Positions 1-7,072 of a stretch of DNA of 64,000 bases are shown here, piece by piece. Position numbers and translations under genes: made by a program. Below the pieces are notes generated by a model. That model did no database searches and was not told where the DNA came from. It saw only the letters and a program-made list of their open reading frames with translations. The DNA is from an uncultured Clostridia bacterium (GTDB taxonomy: Bacteria; Bacillota; Clostridia; Oscillospirales; Ruminococcaceae). The stretch is taken from NCBI GenBank assembly GCA_947628655.1, contig CANRAS010000010.1, forward strand, positions 1 through 64,000, read 5' to 3'. How positions within the stretch are numbered: position 1 is the first letter of the stretch; each line of letters starts with the position of its first letter.

Positions 1-245
1 CGGTAAACTAATGCGGGATAAGGACGCGGGGCGCTTGAATTGAGCCACGCCATACGTGCGGTAAAGTGAGCAACGCTTTGACCCCAAGACAATCTAATAA
101 GCGGGCGTAAGCCCGCAACTCTATCCGTACTTTGCACTATGCACTCTTAACTGTAAACTGTTACAGGGCGCACTTTGAAATCTTACCTCTTACCTCTACA
201 GGGCAATCCGCTATGCGGATTGCTCGCTTACCTCTAGTCGCTCAA
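1..245. repeat. composite structured repeat tail plus heptamer repeats
   Basis: Noncoding. Bases 1-60 match the tail of the large GC-rich composite repeat seen again near 5.0, 57, 60 and 62 kb. AGACAATCT lies at 87-95 and is followed by a hairpin with arms GCGGGC/GCCCGC at 101-116. From about 135 the sequence runs in seven-base units of the CACTATG type and then the TTACCTC type. I see no gene here. Confidence 0.75.
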
Positions 246-282
246 CGCTTTGACCCAATTACTAACTACTAATAACTATTCT

Positions 283-828
283 CTATTTACTACCGGCGTA
301 CTCGTCCAAAAACCGCCTAACCTTGCCAACGCATACTTCACCGCTGTTTTCAATGCCCGTCTTTTCGGTTATCTCCGCGAGAACGCGCCGCGCGGCTTGT
401 TCGTCGGTGAACTCTATTTCAAGTTCGTAGTCTGTCTTTCCTAAGTACTCGCTGCGGTCAACGTCGATTTCTCCGCCGTTAAACTCGTAAACGCTCCGCG
501 TGGTTTTGAGTTCGCCTAAACGCTCCACATCGGGGCAGTCCGTACCCGACAGCGAGGAAAGTTCCGCTCCCGATATTTTTTCGGGCAGGTTCGGCAGTTC
601 CTTCGAAAGTTCAACGCGCGAAAACAGCGCGGCGGTCGGCAGTTTCATTTGAAGAAAGAACTTCCCGTCAACCTCCCGCACCCTCACCGTAACGCGCCGA
701 GCGGACATCTCCAAATCCGCCGTATCGTAGTAGTGATTTATCTGCGTGAACGTCACAAAGTCGTAAAGCGCAAGCACCCGTTCATACTGCCCCTCTGTCA
801 GCATAACTTTAAATTCGTTTTCAATCAT
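283..828 (-). CDS. CYTH domain protein (YjbK-like triphosphatase family)
   Basis: A 181-residue protein that fits a single CYTH domain over its whole length. The family signature ExExK is at residues 3-7 (ENEFK), followed by NHYYDT near residue 31, the basic strand RVRVRE near 46, MKLP near 62 and the acidic strand YELEIEF near 134. CYTH proteins fold as a tunnel that binds metal and a triphosphate; family members hydrolyse inorganic triphosphate, ThTP or make cAMP. The substrate here cannot be told from sequence. It is cytosolic, with no signal peptide. It lies downstream of birA on the same strand, 126 bases away. The start at 828 is the first in-frame ATG. Confidence 0.85.
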   Translation of the reverse strand: MIENEFKVMLTEGQYERVLALYDFVTFTQINHYYDTADLEMSARRVTVRVREVDGKFFLQMKLPTAALFSRVELSKELPNLPEKISGAELSSLSGTDCPDVERLGELKTTRSVYEFNGGEIDVDRSEYLGKTDYELEIEFTDEQAARRVLAEITEKTGIENSGEVCVGKVRRFLDEYAGSK

Positions 829-954
829 ATCATCACCGAAACTTTAATATATAACAGGTTGACCTTTCCCGCCGACGGCGGGGGTTGTTTTTTGTTTTTT
901 GCGTTCTCCCGCCTACGGCGAACGCCTTTACTATTCACTCAACACTATAAACTG

Positions 955-1671
955 TTATAAATACCCGTCCATTCCTCTAACGCTCACTTCCCCCGCGCTG
1001 ACCTCAAACTCCCGTCCGTCCGCACGGCAAATCAAATATCCGTTCCCGCTTACCCCGACCGCCTTTGCAATGCGTTCTCCGTCCGCAAAAATCAATTTAA
1101 CCTGTTTGCCTATGTTGATAAGCCTGCGGGCGTATTCCTCGTAACATTCCGAAAACGGCACTGCGGCGCGGGTCGTCACTCGTCTTGCTATTTCTTCGGC
1201 AAGCGTTTTCCTCGCGGGAGCGTTCCCCGTAAGCATAAGCAGCGACGCCGCGTGAGGAAGTCCCGCGTTCTCAAAAAACTCCGCGCTTTGCGAAACGTTT
1301 ACGCCTATCCCCACGATAACGTTCACTTGACCTTTGACAACAGTGCTTTCGCATAAAATCCCGCAGATTTTCCGCGAGTTCACTATAATGTCGTTCGGCC
1401 ACTTTATCATCGCGTTCACCGCGCACAAACTTTCCACCGCGTCGCACACGGCAAGACCCGCGCGCGCGGTCAGGTTCTCGCGTTCGGGCGGGTCTTTGAG
1501 CAGTATTGAAAGCGGGAGCATACCCTCGTCCGCCGCCCAGCCGTGTCCGTGCCTGCCGCGTCCCGCAGTCTGAATACGCGCGCAAACAACAGAGCCGTCG
1601 GGGAGTTCGCCGCAGCGTCGCTTTATATAGTCGTTTGTCGAGGTCACTTCATCAAGTTCAATAACCGCCAT
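955..1671 (-). CDS. birA: biotin--[acetyl-CoA-carboxylase] ligase, class I
   Basis: A 238-residue biotin protein ligase. It forms biotinyl-AMP and transfers biotin to a lysine of carboxylase carrier proteins. The adenylate-binding loop GRGRHGHGW is at residues 37-45, KWPND at 90-94 and the KICGILCE strand follows; VGIGVNV lies beyond it. The protein starts directly with the catalytic domain: the N-terminal DNA-binding winged helix of bifunctional BirA is absent, so it should not be a biotin repressor. Its ATG at 1671 shares one base with the stop codon of the phosphoesterase gene upstream (TAATG), so the two are probably translationally coupled. Confidence 0.92.
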   Translation of the reverse strand: MAVIELDEVTSTNDYIKRRCGELPDGSVVCARIQTAGRGRHGHGWAADEGMLPLSILLKDPPERENLTARAGLAVCDAVESLCAVNAMIKWPNDIIVNSRKICGILCESTVVKGQVNVIVGIGVNVSQSAEFFENAGLPHAASLLMLTGNAPARKTLAEEIARRVTTRAAVPFSECYEEYARRLINIGKQVKLIFADGERIAKAVGVSGNGYLICRADGREFEVSAGEVSVRGMDGYL

Positions 1672-2156
1672 TATTTCTCTTCAATGGCAAGAATATTCAT
1701 CTTGATTTGCCCCTCTTCGGACAGTTCAATCACGCCGAAAGTCGGCTTGTTGTGGTTGCGCGGGGAATCCAGACTTCCGGGGTTCATAACGTAAACGCCG
1801 TCGATAAGTTCGGTCTTGTACAAGTGAGTATGTCCATACAAAGCGATGTTGCACCCGTTTTCCTTGGCAACGCTTACAAGTCTTTCCAACCCGTCGTGAA
1901 CGCCCATTGTATGCCCGTGACAGCAGAAAATCTTATACCCGCCGATTTTCGCAACGTGGGTTTCCTCGTAAGTACCGAAATCCGTATTGCCCTTGACGTA
2001 AATCATAGCTTTTTCGGGGTACATTTTTCTGATGTCGTTAAATTCGTGTTCACCGTCGCCGAGGTGAATGATGATGTCCGCGTCGAGGTTGTTTTTAACG
2101 CAAACGTCCAGCGCCTCGAAATTCTTATGCGTATCCGCTACGACCAATATTTTCAT
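1671..2156 (-). CDS. YfcE/MJ0936-type metallophosphoesterase
   Basis: A 161-residue calcineurin-like phosphodiesterase. The metal ligands of the family are visible in order: ADTH (D8, H10), GDGEHE (D34), GNTD (N56), CHGHTMG and YGHTH. Such enzymes hydrolyse phosphodiesters with two bound divalent metals; the natural substrate of the YfcE group is not settled. The length is normal for the single-domain form. It is the first gene of a two-gene unit with birA, and a good promoter lies just upstream at 2193-2221. A second homologue is at 44147-44695. Confidence 0.88.
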   Translation of the reverse strand: MKILVVADTHKNFEALDVCVKNNLDADIIIHLGDGEHEFNDIRKMYPEKAMIYVKGNTDFGTYEETHVAKIGGYKIFCCHGHTMGVHDGLERLVSVAKENGCNIALYGHTHLYKTELIDGVYVMNPGSLDSPRNHNKPTFGVIELSEEGQIKMNILAIEEK

Positions 2157-2192
2157 AATAAACCGCCTTTCATCAGTAATAGCCTTTTCTTA

Positions 2193-2221
2193 ATTATACC
2201 ACAACATTTTTCATTTTGCAA
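2193..2221 (-). promoter_or_regulatory. sigma-A type promoter for the yfcE-birA pair
   Basis: Read on the minus strand: TTGCAA (-35, plus coordinates 2216-2221), 17-base spacer, TATAAT (-10, 2193-2198). The -10 box is 37 bases upstream of the yfcE start codon at 2156. Confidence 0.65.
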
Positions 2222-2283
2222 GTAGAATATTTTGAGTTTCGCATACAGTTTAAAGCAAACAATTCAAAGTACATAGTAAGACA

Positions 2284-2498
2284 GCGACCTCCCCGCGTGC
2301 GGCGTGGAGGTCGCGAGTTGTAATCACCCCGCAGGGGGCGCCGTATACCGAGTGTGTCAACGTCTGAACTTAAAGACAATCTTTAATCAGGTGACAGCCC
2401 GCATATTAGGGTAATAGAGTAATAGAGTAATGGAGTAATGGAGTAATCCGCAAAGCGGATTACCTTCAAAGCGGATTACCCGCTAACTGCTAACAACG
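2284..2498. repeat. intergenic repeats and hairpin
   Basis: Noncoding stretch. A hairpin with arms GCGACCTCC/GGAGGTCGC lies at about 2284-2313, AGACAATCT near 2374, and an octamer tandem repeat (GTAATAGA / GTAATGGA, about five units) at 2411-2450, followed by a small hairpin built on ATCCGC/GCGGAT. No ORF with a ribosome site is seen. Confidence 0.6.
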
Positions 2499-2559
2499 AA
2501 AGTTGCGCCCCATAAGCTCGTGGGGATAGCGGCATTTCATATGATGGGGGCGCAGCTTT
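2499..2559. repeat. 61-bp covarying stem element, copy 1 of 3
   Basis: Begins AAAGTTGCGCC and ends GGCGCAGCTTT, so both ends pair; inside are the conserved strings ATAAGC and GGATAG.GGCAT. Two more copies of exactly the same length lie at 39954-40014 and 58425-58485. Positions that differ between copies remain paired (see findings). Confidence 0.7.
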
Positions 2560-2644
2560 AATCTCTAACAACTTAAACAAAATCCCGCAAAAGCGGTCAA
2601 TTTTCCCGCCCCCTCGCATATTATATTAGCAGGAGGCGGTCATT

Positions 2645-2878
2645 ATGAATGAAAAGAACTTTGAGAACCTGATAGCACAAGCAAGCAAAAAGCTCGGCAC
2701 TTCACCCGAAAACCTGCGCCAAAATCTCGAAAAAGGCGATATGAAAGCGCTTTCGTCGGGACTTTCAAAAGCGGACAAAGCGAAACTGCGCGAGGTCTTG
2801 CAGAATAAAGAGCTTATGAACAAGCTGAAAAACGCGTCCGACCCGCAGGACATAATGCGTGTGCTGAACGGCAAGTGA
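2645..2878 (+). CDS. small conserved-looking protein, function unknown
   Basis: A 77-residue soluble, highly charged, helical protein rich in Lys, Asn and Leu, without Cys or membrane segments. A strong ribosome site (AGGAGG, 2631-2636) sits at good spacing before the ATG. It forms a row with two other tiny genes (2920-3201 and 3773-4060). I do not recognise the family. Similar trios of very small genes occur in clostridial genomes, but I cannot name a function. The codon use matches the neighbours, and the reading frame with its strong ribosome site makes it a real gene. Confidence 0.7.
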   Translation: MNEKNFENLIAQASKKLGTSPENLRQNLEKGDMKALSSGLSKADKAKLREVLQNKELMNKLKNASDPQDIMRVLNGK

Positions 2879-2919
2879 GGTTTCGCGGGAATTACAGGAT
2901 TATTTGAAAGGAGCAGTGC

Positions 2920-3201
2920 ATGGATAATATAGAGGAGTTGCTCCGTGCGCTGACGGAGGACGACGACGAGAATACCGAGGAAGAACAGGGCGCGGAGGGC
3001 ATATTTTCGGGACTTGACCCTGAAATGCTGATAAAGGTGCTTACGCTGTTTGAAACGCTGAACAAGCCCGACGACAACGAAAGATTTCTGCTCGCGCTGA
3101 AACCGCTTTTGCGCGAAGAAAACCGCGCGAAAATAGACAGCGCGATAAGGTTGTTGAAACTGTTCACGGTACTTCCGCTGATAAAGGGGCTAGACGTTTA
3201 G
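2920..3201 (+). CDS. small acidic helical protein, function unknown
   Basis: A 93-residue protein. The N-terminal third is very acidic (EDDDENTEEE near residue 13). The rest is amphipathic helix with the strings LIKVLTLFETLNK and LLKLFTVLPLIKGL, which resembles a helical bundle. A ribosome site (GAAAGGAG) precedes the ATG. It follows the 77-residue gene after 41 bases and is probably co-transcribed with it. No catalytic motif is visible, and the family is not recognised. Confidence 0.7.
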   Translation: MDNIEELLRALTEDDDENTEEEQGAEGIFSGLDPEMLIKVLTLFETLNKPDDNERFLLALKPLLREENRAKIDSAIRLLKLFTVLPLIKGLDV

Positions 3202-3772
3202 AGGTAAGAGGTTAGAAGTAAGAGGTTAGAAGTAAGAGAGCGCGGGAGCGCAGTTTATAGTTAAGAGTGCACAGCGCACAGTATAATGTGCGCCCTGCGG
3301 GCGCAGAAAGATTGTCTGCGGGTCGGAACGCGCCTGCGCTAATTGTCACGTTGGAAAGAACGAGCCGTAAACCGCCCCGCCGTAGGCAAGCAAAAGTTTA
3401 GTCCACCTTTTCAAAGGTGGCGGGGGTCACGGGGGCAGAGCCCCCGTGTTGCCACGAAGTGGCGAAACTTCGCTCAAGAGTTCCGCAAGGGGGTGAATTT
3501 TCGCGTCGCTATGCGACGCGAAAAGAGGGCGGGTTGACCGCAAGCGGTCAACGCTAGCCCTGCGATAGAGGGCGTCCCCCTTGCGCCTAGTGGAGCGCAC
3601 GAAGTGCGCGGAACGGTCGGTTTAATGCAACCTTTCCGCGCGCGGAATGCCGGTGACATTCCGCGCGCCACAAGCCACCTAGAGTGGTTTAGCAGGCTCT
3701 CTTCACAATGACGTAAGCCAAACCGCCCGCTAATGGCAACGCGCTCACTAAATATTGAAAGTAGGTGTATAA
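3202..3772. repeat. heptamer repeats and GC-rich hairpin modules
   Basis: 570 bases without a gene. 3199-3240 is a heptamer array (GAGGTAA/GAGGTTA/GAAGTAA). 3242-3285 is a second heptamer family (AGTTAAG AGTGCAC). A GGGCGC hairpin with the AGATTGTCT module is at about 3289-3320. 3395-3470 is a three-hairpin module also found at 32291-32366. Further perfect hairpins follow, among them TTTTCGCGTCGC/GCGACGCGAAAA near 3499 and TTGACCGC/GCGGTCAA near 3534. Confidence 0.7.
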
Positions 3773-4060
3773 ATGGTATGGAGTACCAATCCGAGGGCGT
3801 TTTACGACGCGGACAAAAACCTTGCAAACGCGCTTTTAAGCGCGCGGGAACTTAAAGAAACCGCGTCATACTCCTCCAAATGCGCGAACTTTGCCGAAAA
3901 CAAGCATACTGAAAAGTCCCCCCGCCCGTCCGAAATGCCGAAACGCGGTTTGTTCGAGGACAGCGACACGCTTTTGATATTAATGCTGTTTTTTATCCTT
4001 ATGAAAGAACAAGCCGACCAAAAACTTCTGATGGCGTTGATGTTGGCGTTTGTAGCCTAA
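3773..4060 (+). CDS. small protein with hydrophobic C-terminus, function unknown
   Basis: A 95-residue protein. Residues 1-60 are polar and basic (FYDADKNLANALLSARELK near residue 10). The last 30 residues form an acidic-bordered hydrophobic stretch (DTLLILMLFFILMKEQ, then LLMALMLAFVA). That tail resembles the leucine-rich tails of several short clostridial proteins. A modest ribosome site (GTAGGTG) precedes the ATG. It is third in the row of tiny genes, but separated from the second by 570 bases of repeats. Function unknown. Confidence 0.6.
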   Translation: MVWSTNPRAFYDADKNLANALLSARELKETASYSSKCANFAENKHTEKSPRPSEMPKRGLFEDSDTLLILMLFFILMKEQADQKLLMALMLAFVA

Positions 4061-4079
4061 AGGCAAATCCGCACGCGGA

Positions 4080-4340
4080 GGAACGGTTTGGAAAAAGCGG
4101 AGGATTTCCCCGCCAACGGCGGGAGCGTTGAATTACTATGCACTCAGCACTTTGCCCTGTAAACTGATAAACGGCGGGGAGTACGCTTAAAATAATTACT
4201 GTGCCGTTCCCCGCCGTAGGCGGGGGGACGGTATGGAAAAAAGCGGAGGATTTCCCCGCCAACGGCGGGAGCGTTGAATTACTATGCACTCAGCACTTTG
4301 CACTATAAACTGTTAACAGGCGGGGAACGGCACAAACATC
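4080..4340. repeat. tandem duplication of about 144 bp with hairpins
   Basis: Two near-identical segments (starting near 4083 and 4228) each hold a GGAGGATTTCCCCGCC string, a CCCCGCCAACGGCGGG hairpin, and heptamers of the CACTCAG/CACTTTG type. Arms reading GTGCCGTTCCCCGCC and GGCGGGGAACGGCAC bracket part of it. No gene. Confidence 0.65.
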
Positions 4341-4442
4341 ACGAAACCGCTTATTTATCACTCACTTTTAGCCTTTAACTAGTAAAAATTTATAATCAAG
4401 TGAGCATTATTTTGTACAATATGTCGAAATTGTAAAAATTTC

Positions 4443-4471
4443 TTGACAAAAAAGAAAAGTTGTTGTATAAT
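4443..4471 (+). promoter_or_regulatory. consensus sigma-A promoter
   Basis: TTGACA at 4443-4448, a 17-base spacer and TATAAT at 4466-4471, lying in AT-rich DNA that could act as an UP element. No ORF follows; it drives the candidate small RNA. Confidence 0.85.
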
Positions 4472-4477
4472 ATAATC

Positions 4478-4594
4478 AAACAAACGGACAGAAATCTTTT
4501 AATTTTTTGTTTGTTTAGTTGTCTCCTTTCTTTTGTTCTACACATAAACTTATAATTTTATTTGCTCCCCCTCAAATTTGAGGGGGATTTTTTT
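4478..4594 (+). ncRNA. candidate small regulatory RNA
   Basis: A promoter-to-terminator unit of about 117 nt with no credible ORF. The 5' part can form a stem from AAACAAAC (4478-4485) with GTTTGTTT. Next comes a single-stranded pyrimidine run containing TCTCCTTTC, which is the complement of the Shine-Dalgarno string GAAAGGAGA. It ends with a perfect 22-base palindrome (4566-4587) and seven T residues (4588-4594), a textbook intrinsic terminator. The unit is AT-rich inside GC-rich repeat surroundings. It matches no RNA family that I know. Action by pairing with ribosome sites is inference only. Confidence 0.6.
4566..4594 (+). terminator. intrinsic terminator of candidate sRNA
   Basis: Perfect inverted repeat with arms TCCCCCTCAAA/TTTGAGGGGGA, followed directly by TTTTTTT. 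Confidence 0.9.
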
Positions 4595-4633
4595 GTTTTT
4601 TCATAAAAAACTATGGAAAATTCCACATTTATA

Positions 4634-4642
4634 TGCTATAAT
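4634..4642 (+). promoter_or_regulatory. extended -10 promoter
   Basis: TGCTATAAT, a perfect extended -10 element; no good -35 box is present. It points into 850 bases of repeats and may once have served the gene at 5561. Confidence 0.5.
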
Positions 4643-4679
4643 AGTATTTAGTGAACGGCGCAAACGCTTTGAGCCAATC

Positions 4680-5490
4680 CGCGCCGAACGCGCGACAACG
4701 CGAGCAACGCCGTGACCCGCAGACAATCTAATCCGCGCGCGGAGCGCGCACCCAAAACAAACAGCAGGCAAAGCCTGCTGTTTGAGAGTAATCCGCCAAC
4801 GGCGGATTACCCGCTGGCTACTAGCCTCTAATCTCTAGCCACTAGTAGCCTAGCCCGCAGTTTTGCGCAACGCGCAAAACAACGGCGCGCCAGCGCCGTT
4901 AATTCGCCGTCAGGCGAATTGCGGGCGGTCGGGCAACGGCGCGTACACGGCGGTAAAGGCGCGTTTGGCGCGGGACGGTAAGGTCGCGCGGGATAAGGGC
5001 AAGGGGCGCGTGAATAGAGCCACTCAAACCGCGCGGTAACGCGAACAACGCGCTGACCCGCAGACAATCTAATAAGCGCGCGGAGCGCGCACCCAAAACA
5101 AACAGCAGGCAAAGCCTGCTGTTTGAGGGTAATCCGCCAACGGCGGATTACTCGCTAGCTACTAGCCCCTATTCTCTAGCTACTAAAATCGCCAGCGCCG
5201 TTAATTCGCCGTCAGGCGAATTGCGGGCGGTCGGGCAACGGCGCGTACACGGGCGGTAAAGGCGCGTTTGGCGCGGGACGGTAAGGTCGCGCGGGATAAG
5301 GGCAAGGGGCGCGTGAATAGAGCCACTAAAACCGCGCGGTAACGCGAACAACGCGCTGACCCGCAGACAATCTAATAAGCGCGCGGAGCGCGCACCCAAA
5401 ACAAACAGCAGGCAAAGCCTGCTGTTTGAGGGTAATCCGCCAACGGCGGATTACTCGCTAACTACTAGAAACTATTCTCTAGTTACTACC
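4680..5490. repeat. 302-bp near-identical tandem duplication of composite repeat
   Basis: The segment beginning CAGCGCCGTTAATTCGCC at 4891 recurs at 5193 with very few differences up to about 5490. Each unit holds a hairpin AATTCGCC/GGCGAATT, a CG-rich linker, the module CCGCAGACAATCTAATAAG with a GCGCGC hairpin, the perfect hairpin AACAGCAGGC-AAA-GCCTGCTGTT, a TAATCCGCC/GGCGGATTA hairpin and heptamers. The first, partial unit starts near 4685. The high identity suggests a recent duplication. Open frames on the minus strand here are repeat-encoded and not genes. Confidence 0.8.
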
Positions 5491-5560
5491 AGACAATGCG
5501 CTCTTATTTTGAGTACTATTGCCCCCGTTTAACGGCAACATATAAAGGAGGAAAAACATA

Positions 5561-5752
5561 ATGGCAACCAAAAAGAAAACACTAAAAATCCCCGGCGTTT
5601 CGTTTTCGTGGAAACGGGCGCTCGGCATAACGCAGGCGAAACAACAATTCGCGAGGAAAACAGGGATACCCACGACGAAAAGCGGACTTGAACGCAAGGT
5701 AGGAAAAGCGGTTCTCGATATGCTGAACCCGAATTCCAAAAAGAAAAAGTAA
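5561..5752 (+). CDS. small basic protein, function unknown
   Basis: A 63-residue protein, strongly basic, with Lys-rich ends (MATKKKTLK and NSKKKK). The middle reads FSWKRALGITQAKQQFARK, followed by GIPTTKSGLERKVGKAV. An excellent ribosome site (AAAGGAGG) lies before the ATG. I have an impression of similar short proteins in Firmicutes, including phage-related ones, but cannot assign a role. Nucleic-acid binding would fit its charge and is inference. The following gene's coding frame begins within 15 bases of its stop and in the same frame. Confidence 0.7.
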   Translation: MATKKKTLKIPGVSFSWKRALGITQAKQQFARKTGIPTTKSGLERKVGKAVLDMLNPNSKKKK

Positions 5753-5764
5753 GGACTGATTTTT

Positions 5765-7072
5765 ATTTTTGAACAAAAGAAAATAGCTGACGGAATAACG
5801 CTTTATAAGTACACGGACAAGCGTTATAAAACAAACGAGATACAGATATTGCTATATACGGCGTTTGACGAGATACCCCGCGCGGATTATGCGGCGGCGG
5901 AGTATATTCTCGCGGATTGCTGTGAAAAGTTCCCAAGCTGTTCGGCGCTTTCAAAACGCTTGGCGGAACTGTACGGCGCGTCGCTGAGTTCTCGGACGAG
6001 TTTATCATGGAGCGGAACGCGCTGTACGGGTTTTTTCGCGTCCGTGCTGGACGACCGTTACGCGCTGGACGGCGAAGAGAAATTAGAGCGCGAAATGTGC
6101 GATATTCTTTGCGAGTGCCTGCTAAATCCGAAAGCCGAAAACGGTGCGTTCGACAAGCAGGTGACGGCGCTCCAGAAAGCGCAGCTTATCGACGATATTG
6201 ACAGCATAATAAACGAGCGTTCGGCGTATGCGGCGCAGAGGGCGAATATGACCGCGTTTAAGGGAGAGCCGTTTGAACAGCCCGTGACGGGCAGTCACGA
6301 GCAGGCGGAAAAGGTTACGGCGCAGTCGGCGTATTCCGCTTACAGGAAAATGCTGAAAACCGCGCGGATAGACATTTTGTGCGCGGGCGCGTCCGATTTT
6401 TCCGATGCGGAAAAGGTCTTTTCGGAGCGGTTTTCCAAAATCGAACGCTGTGATATTTACGAGTTCGAGAAAAAGCCGTCCGCGCTGAAATCCGCGCCCG
6501 AAACCGTCCGCGATACGCTTCCTATGCAGCAGGCGATACTGCGAATGTATTTCAAAGCGCCGAACATTGACGACCGTTTCGCAAACTCGCTTATGTGCCT
6601 GATCTTAGGCGGTATGACGACCTCAAGGTTTTTCGTGAATATCCGTGAAAAACAGTCGTTATGCTACTATTGCAATTGTATGGGCAACAGATTTCTGCGG
6701 AGTATGACGGCGGCGGCAGGTGTAGAGCCGTGCAATATCGAACGCGCAAAAGACGCGGTTTTAGCGGAACTTCGCGGTATCTGCGAAAACGGCGTAACGG
6801 AAGAAGAACTGAAAAGCGCGAAACTCGAACTTTACAATACGCTTTCCTCAATGGGCGACAACCCCGCCGCTATGGTGTCGTGGTATCATAGCCAGCGCCT
6901 TGACGATGAAATGCTCTCGCCCGAAGAATATTTCGCGAGGATAGAGGAAGTGGACGCGAAAAGAGTTAGGGCGGCGGCGCGGGAATATACGCTCGATACG
7001 GTTTACACGTTGTGTCCTCCCGATAATGATACCGAAAATTCACCCGAAAACGGAGGGCAGGACGAGTTATGA
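5765..7072 (+). CDS. ymfF: YmfF-like M16 peptidase homologue (inactive partner)
   Basis: M16-family (insulinase-like) protein, partner of the YmfH-like protein encoded next. The zinc motif HxxEH expected near the N-terminus is absent: the matching helix reads YAAAEYI, so it is probably the non-catalytic half of a heterodimer. The first ATG/GTG/TTG in frame is a TTG at 5849. However, the frame stays open back to the upstream stop and encodes a typical family N-terminus (KIADGITLYKYTDKRYKTNE). Translation therefore probably begins at a rare codon, ATT 5765 or CTG 5756, after AAGGA (5751-5755). That gives about 435 residues, the usual size. The stop overlaps the start of ymfH (ATGA). Confidence 0.8.
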   Translation: MFEQKKIADGITLYKYTDKRYKTNEIQILLYTAFDEIPRADYAAAEYILADCCEKFPSCSALSKRLAELYGASLSSRTSLSWSGTRCTGFFASVLDDRYALDGEEKLEREMCDILCECLLNPKAENGAFDKQVTALQKAQLIDDIDSIINERSAYAAQRANMTAFKGEPFEQPVTGSHEQAEKVTAQSAYSAYRKMLKTARIDILCAGASDFSDAEKVFSERFSKIERCDIYEFEKKPSALKSAPETVRDTLPMQQAILRMYFKAPNIDDRFANSLMCLILGGMTTSRFFVNIREKQSLCYYCNCMGNRFLRSMTAAAGVEPCNIERAKDAVLAELRGICENGVTEEELKSAKLELYNTLSSMGDNPAAMVSWYHSQRLDDEMLSPEEYFARIEEVDAKRVRAAAREYTLDTVYTLCPPDNDTENSPENGGQDEL

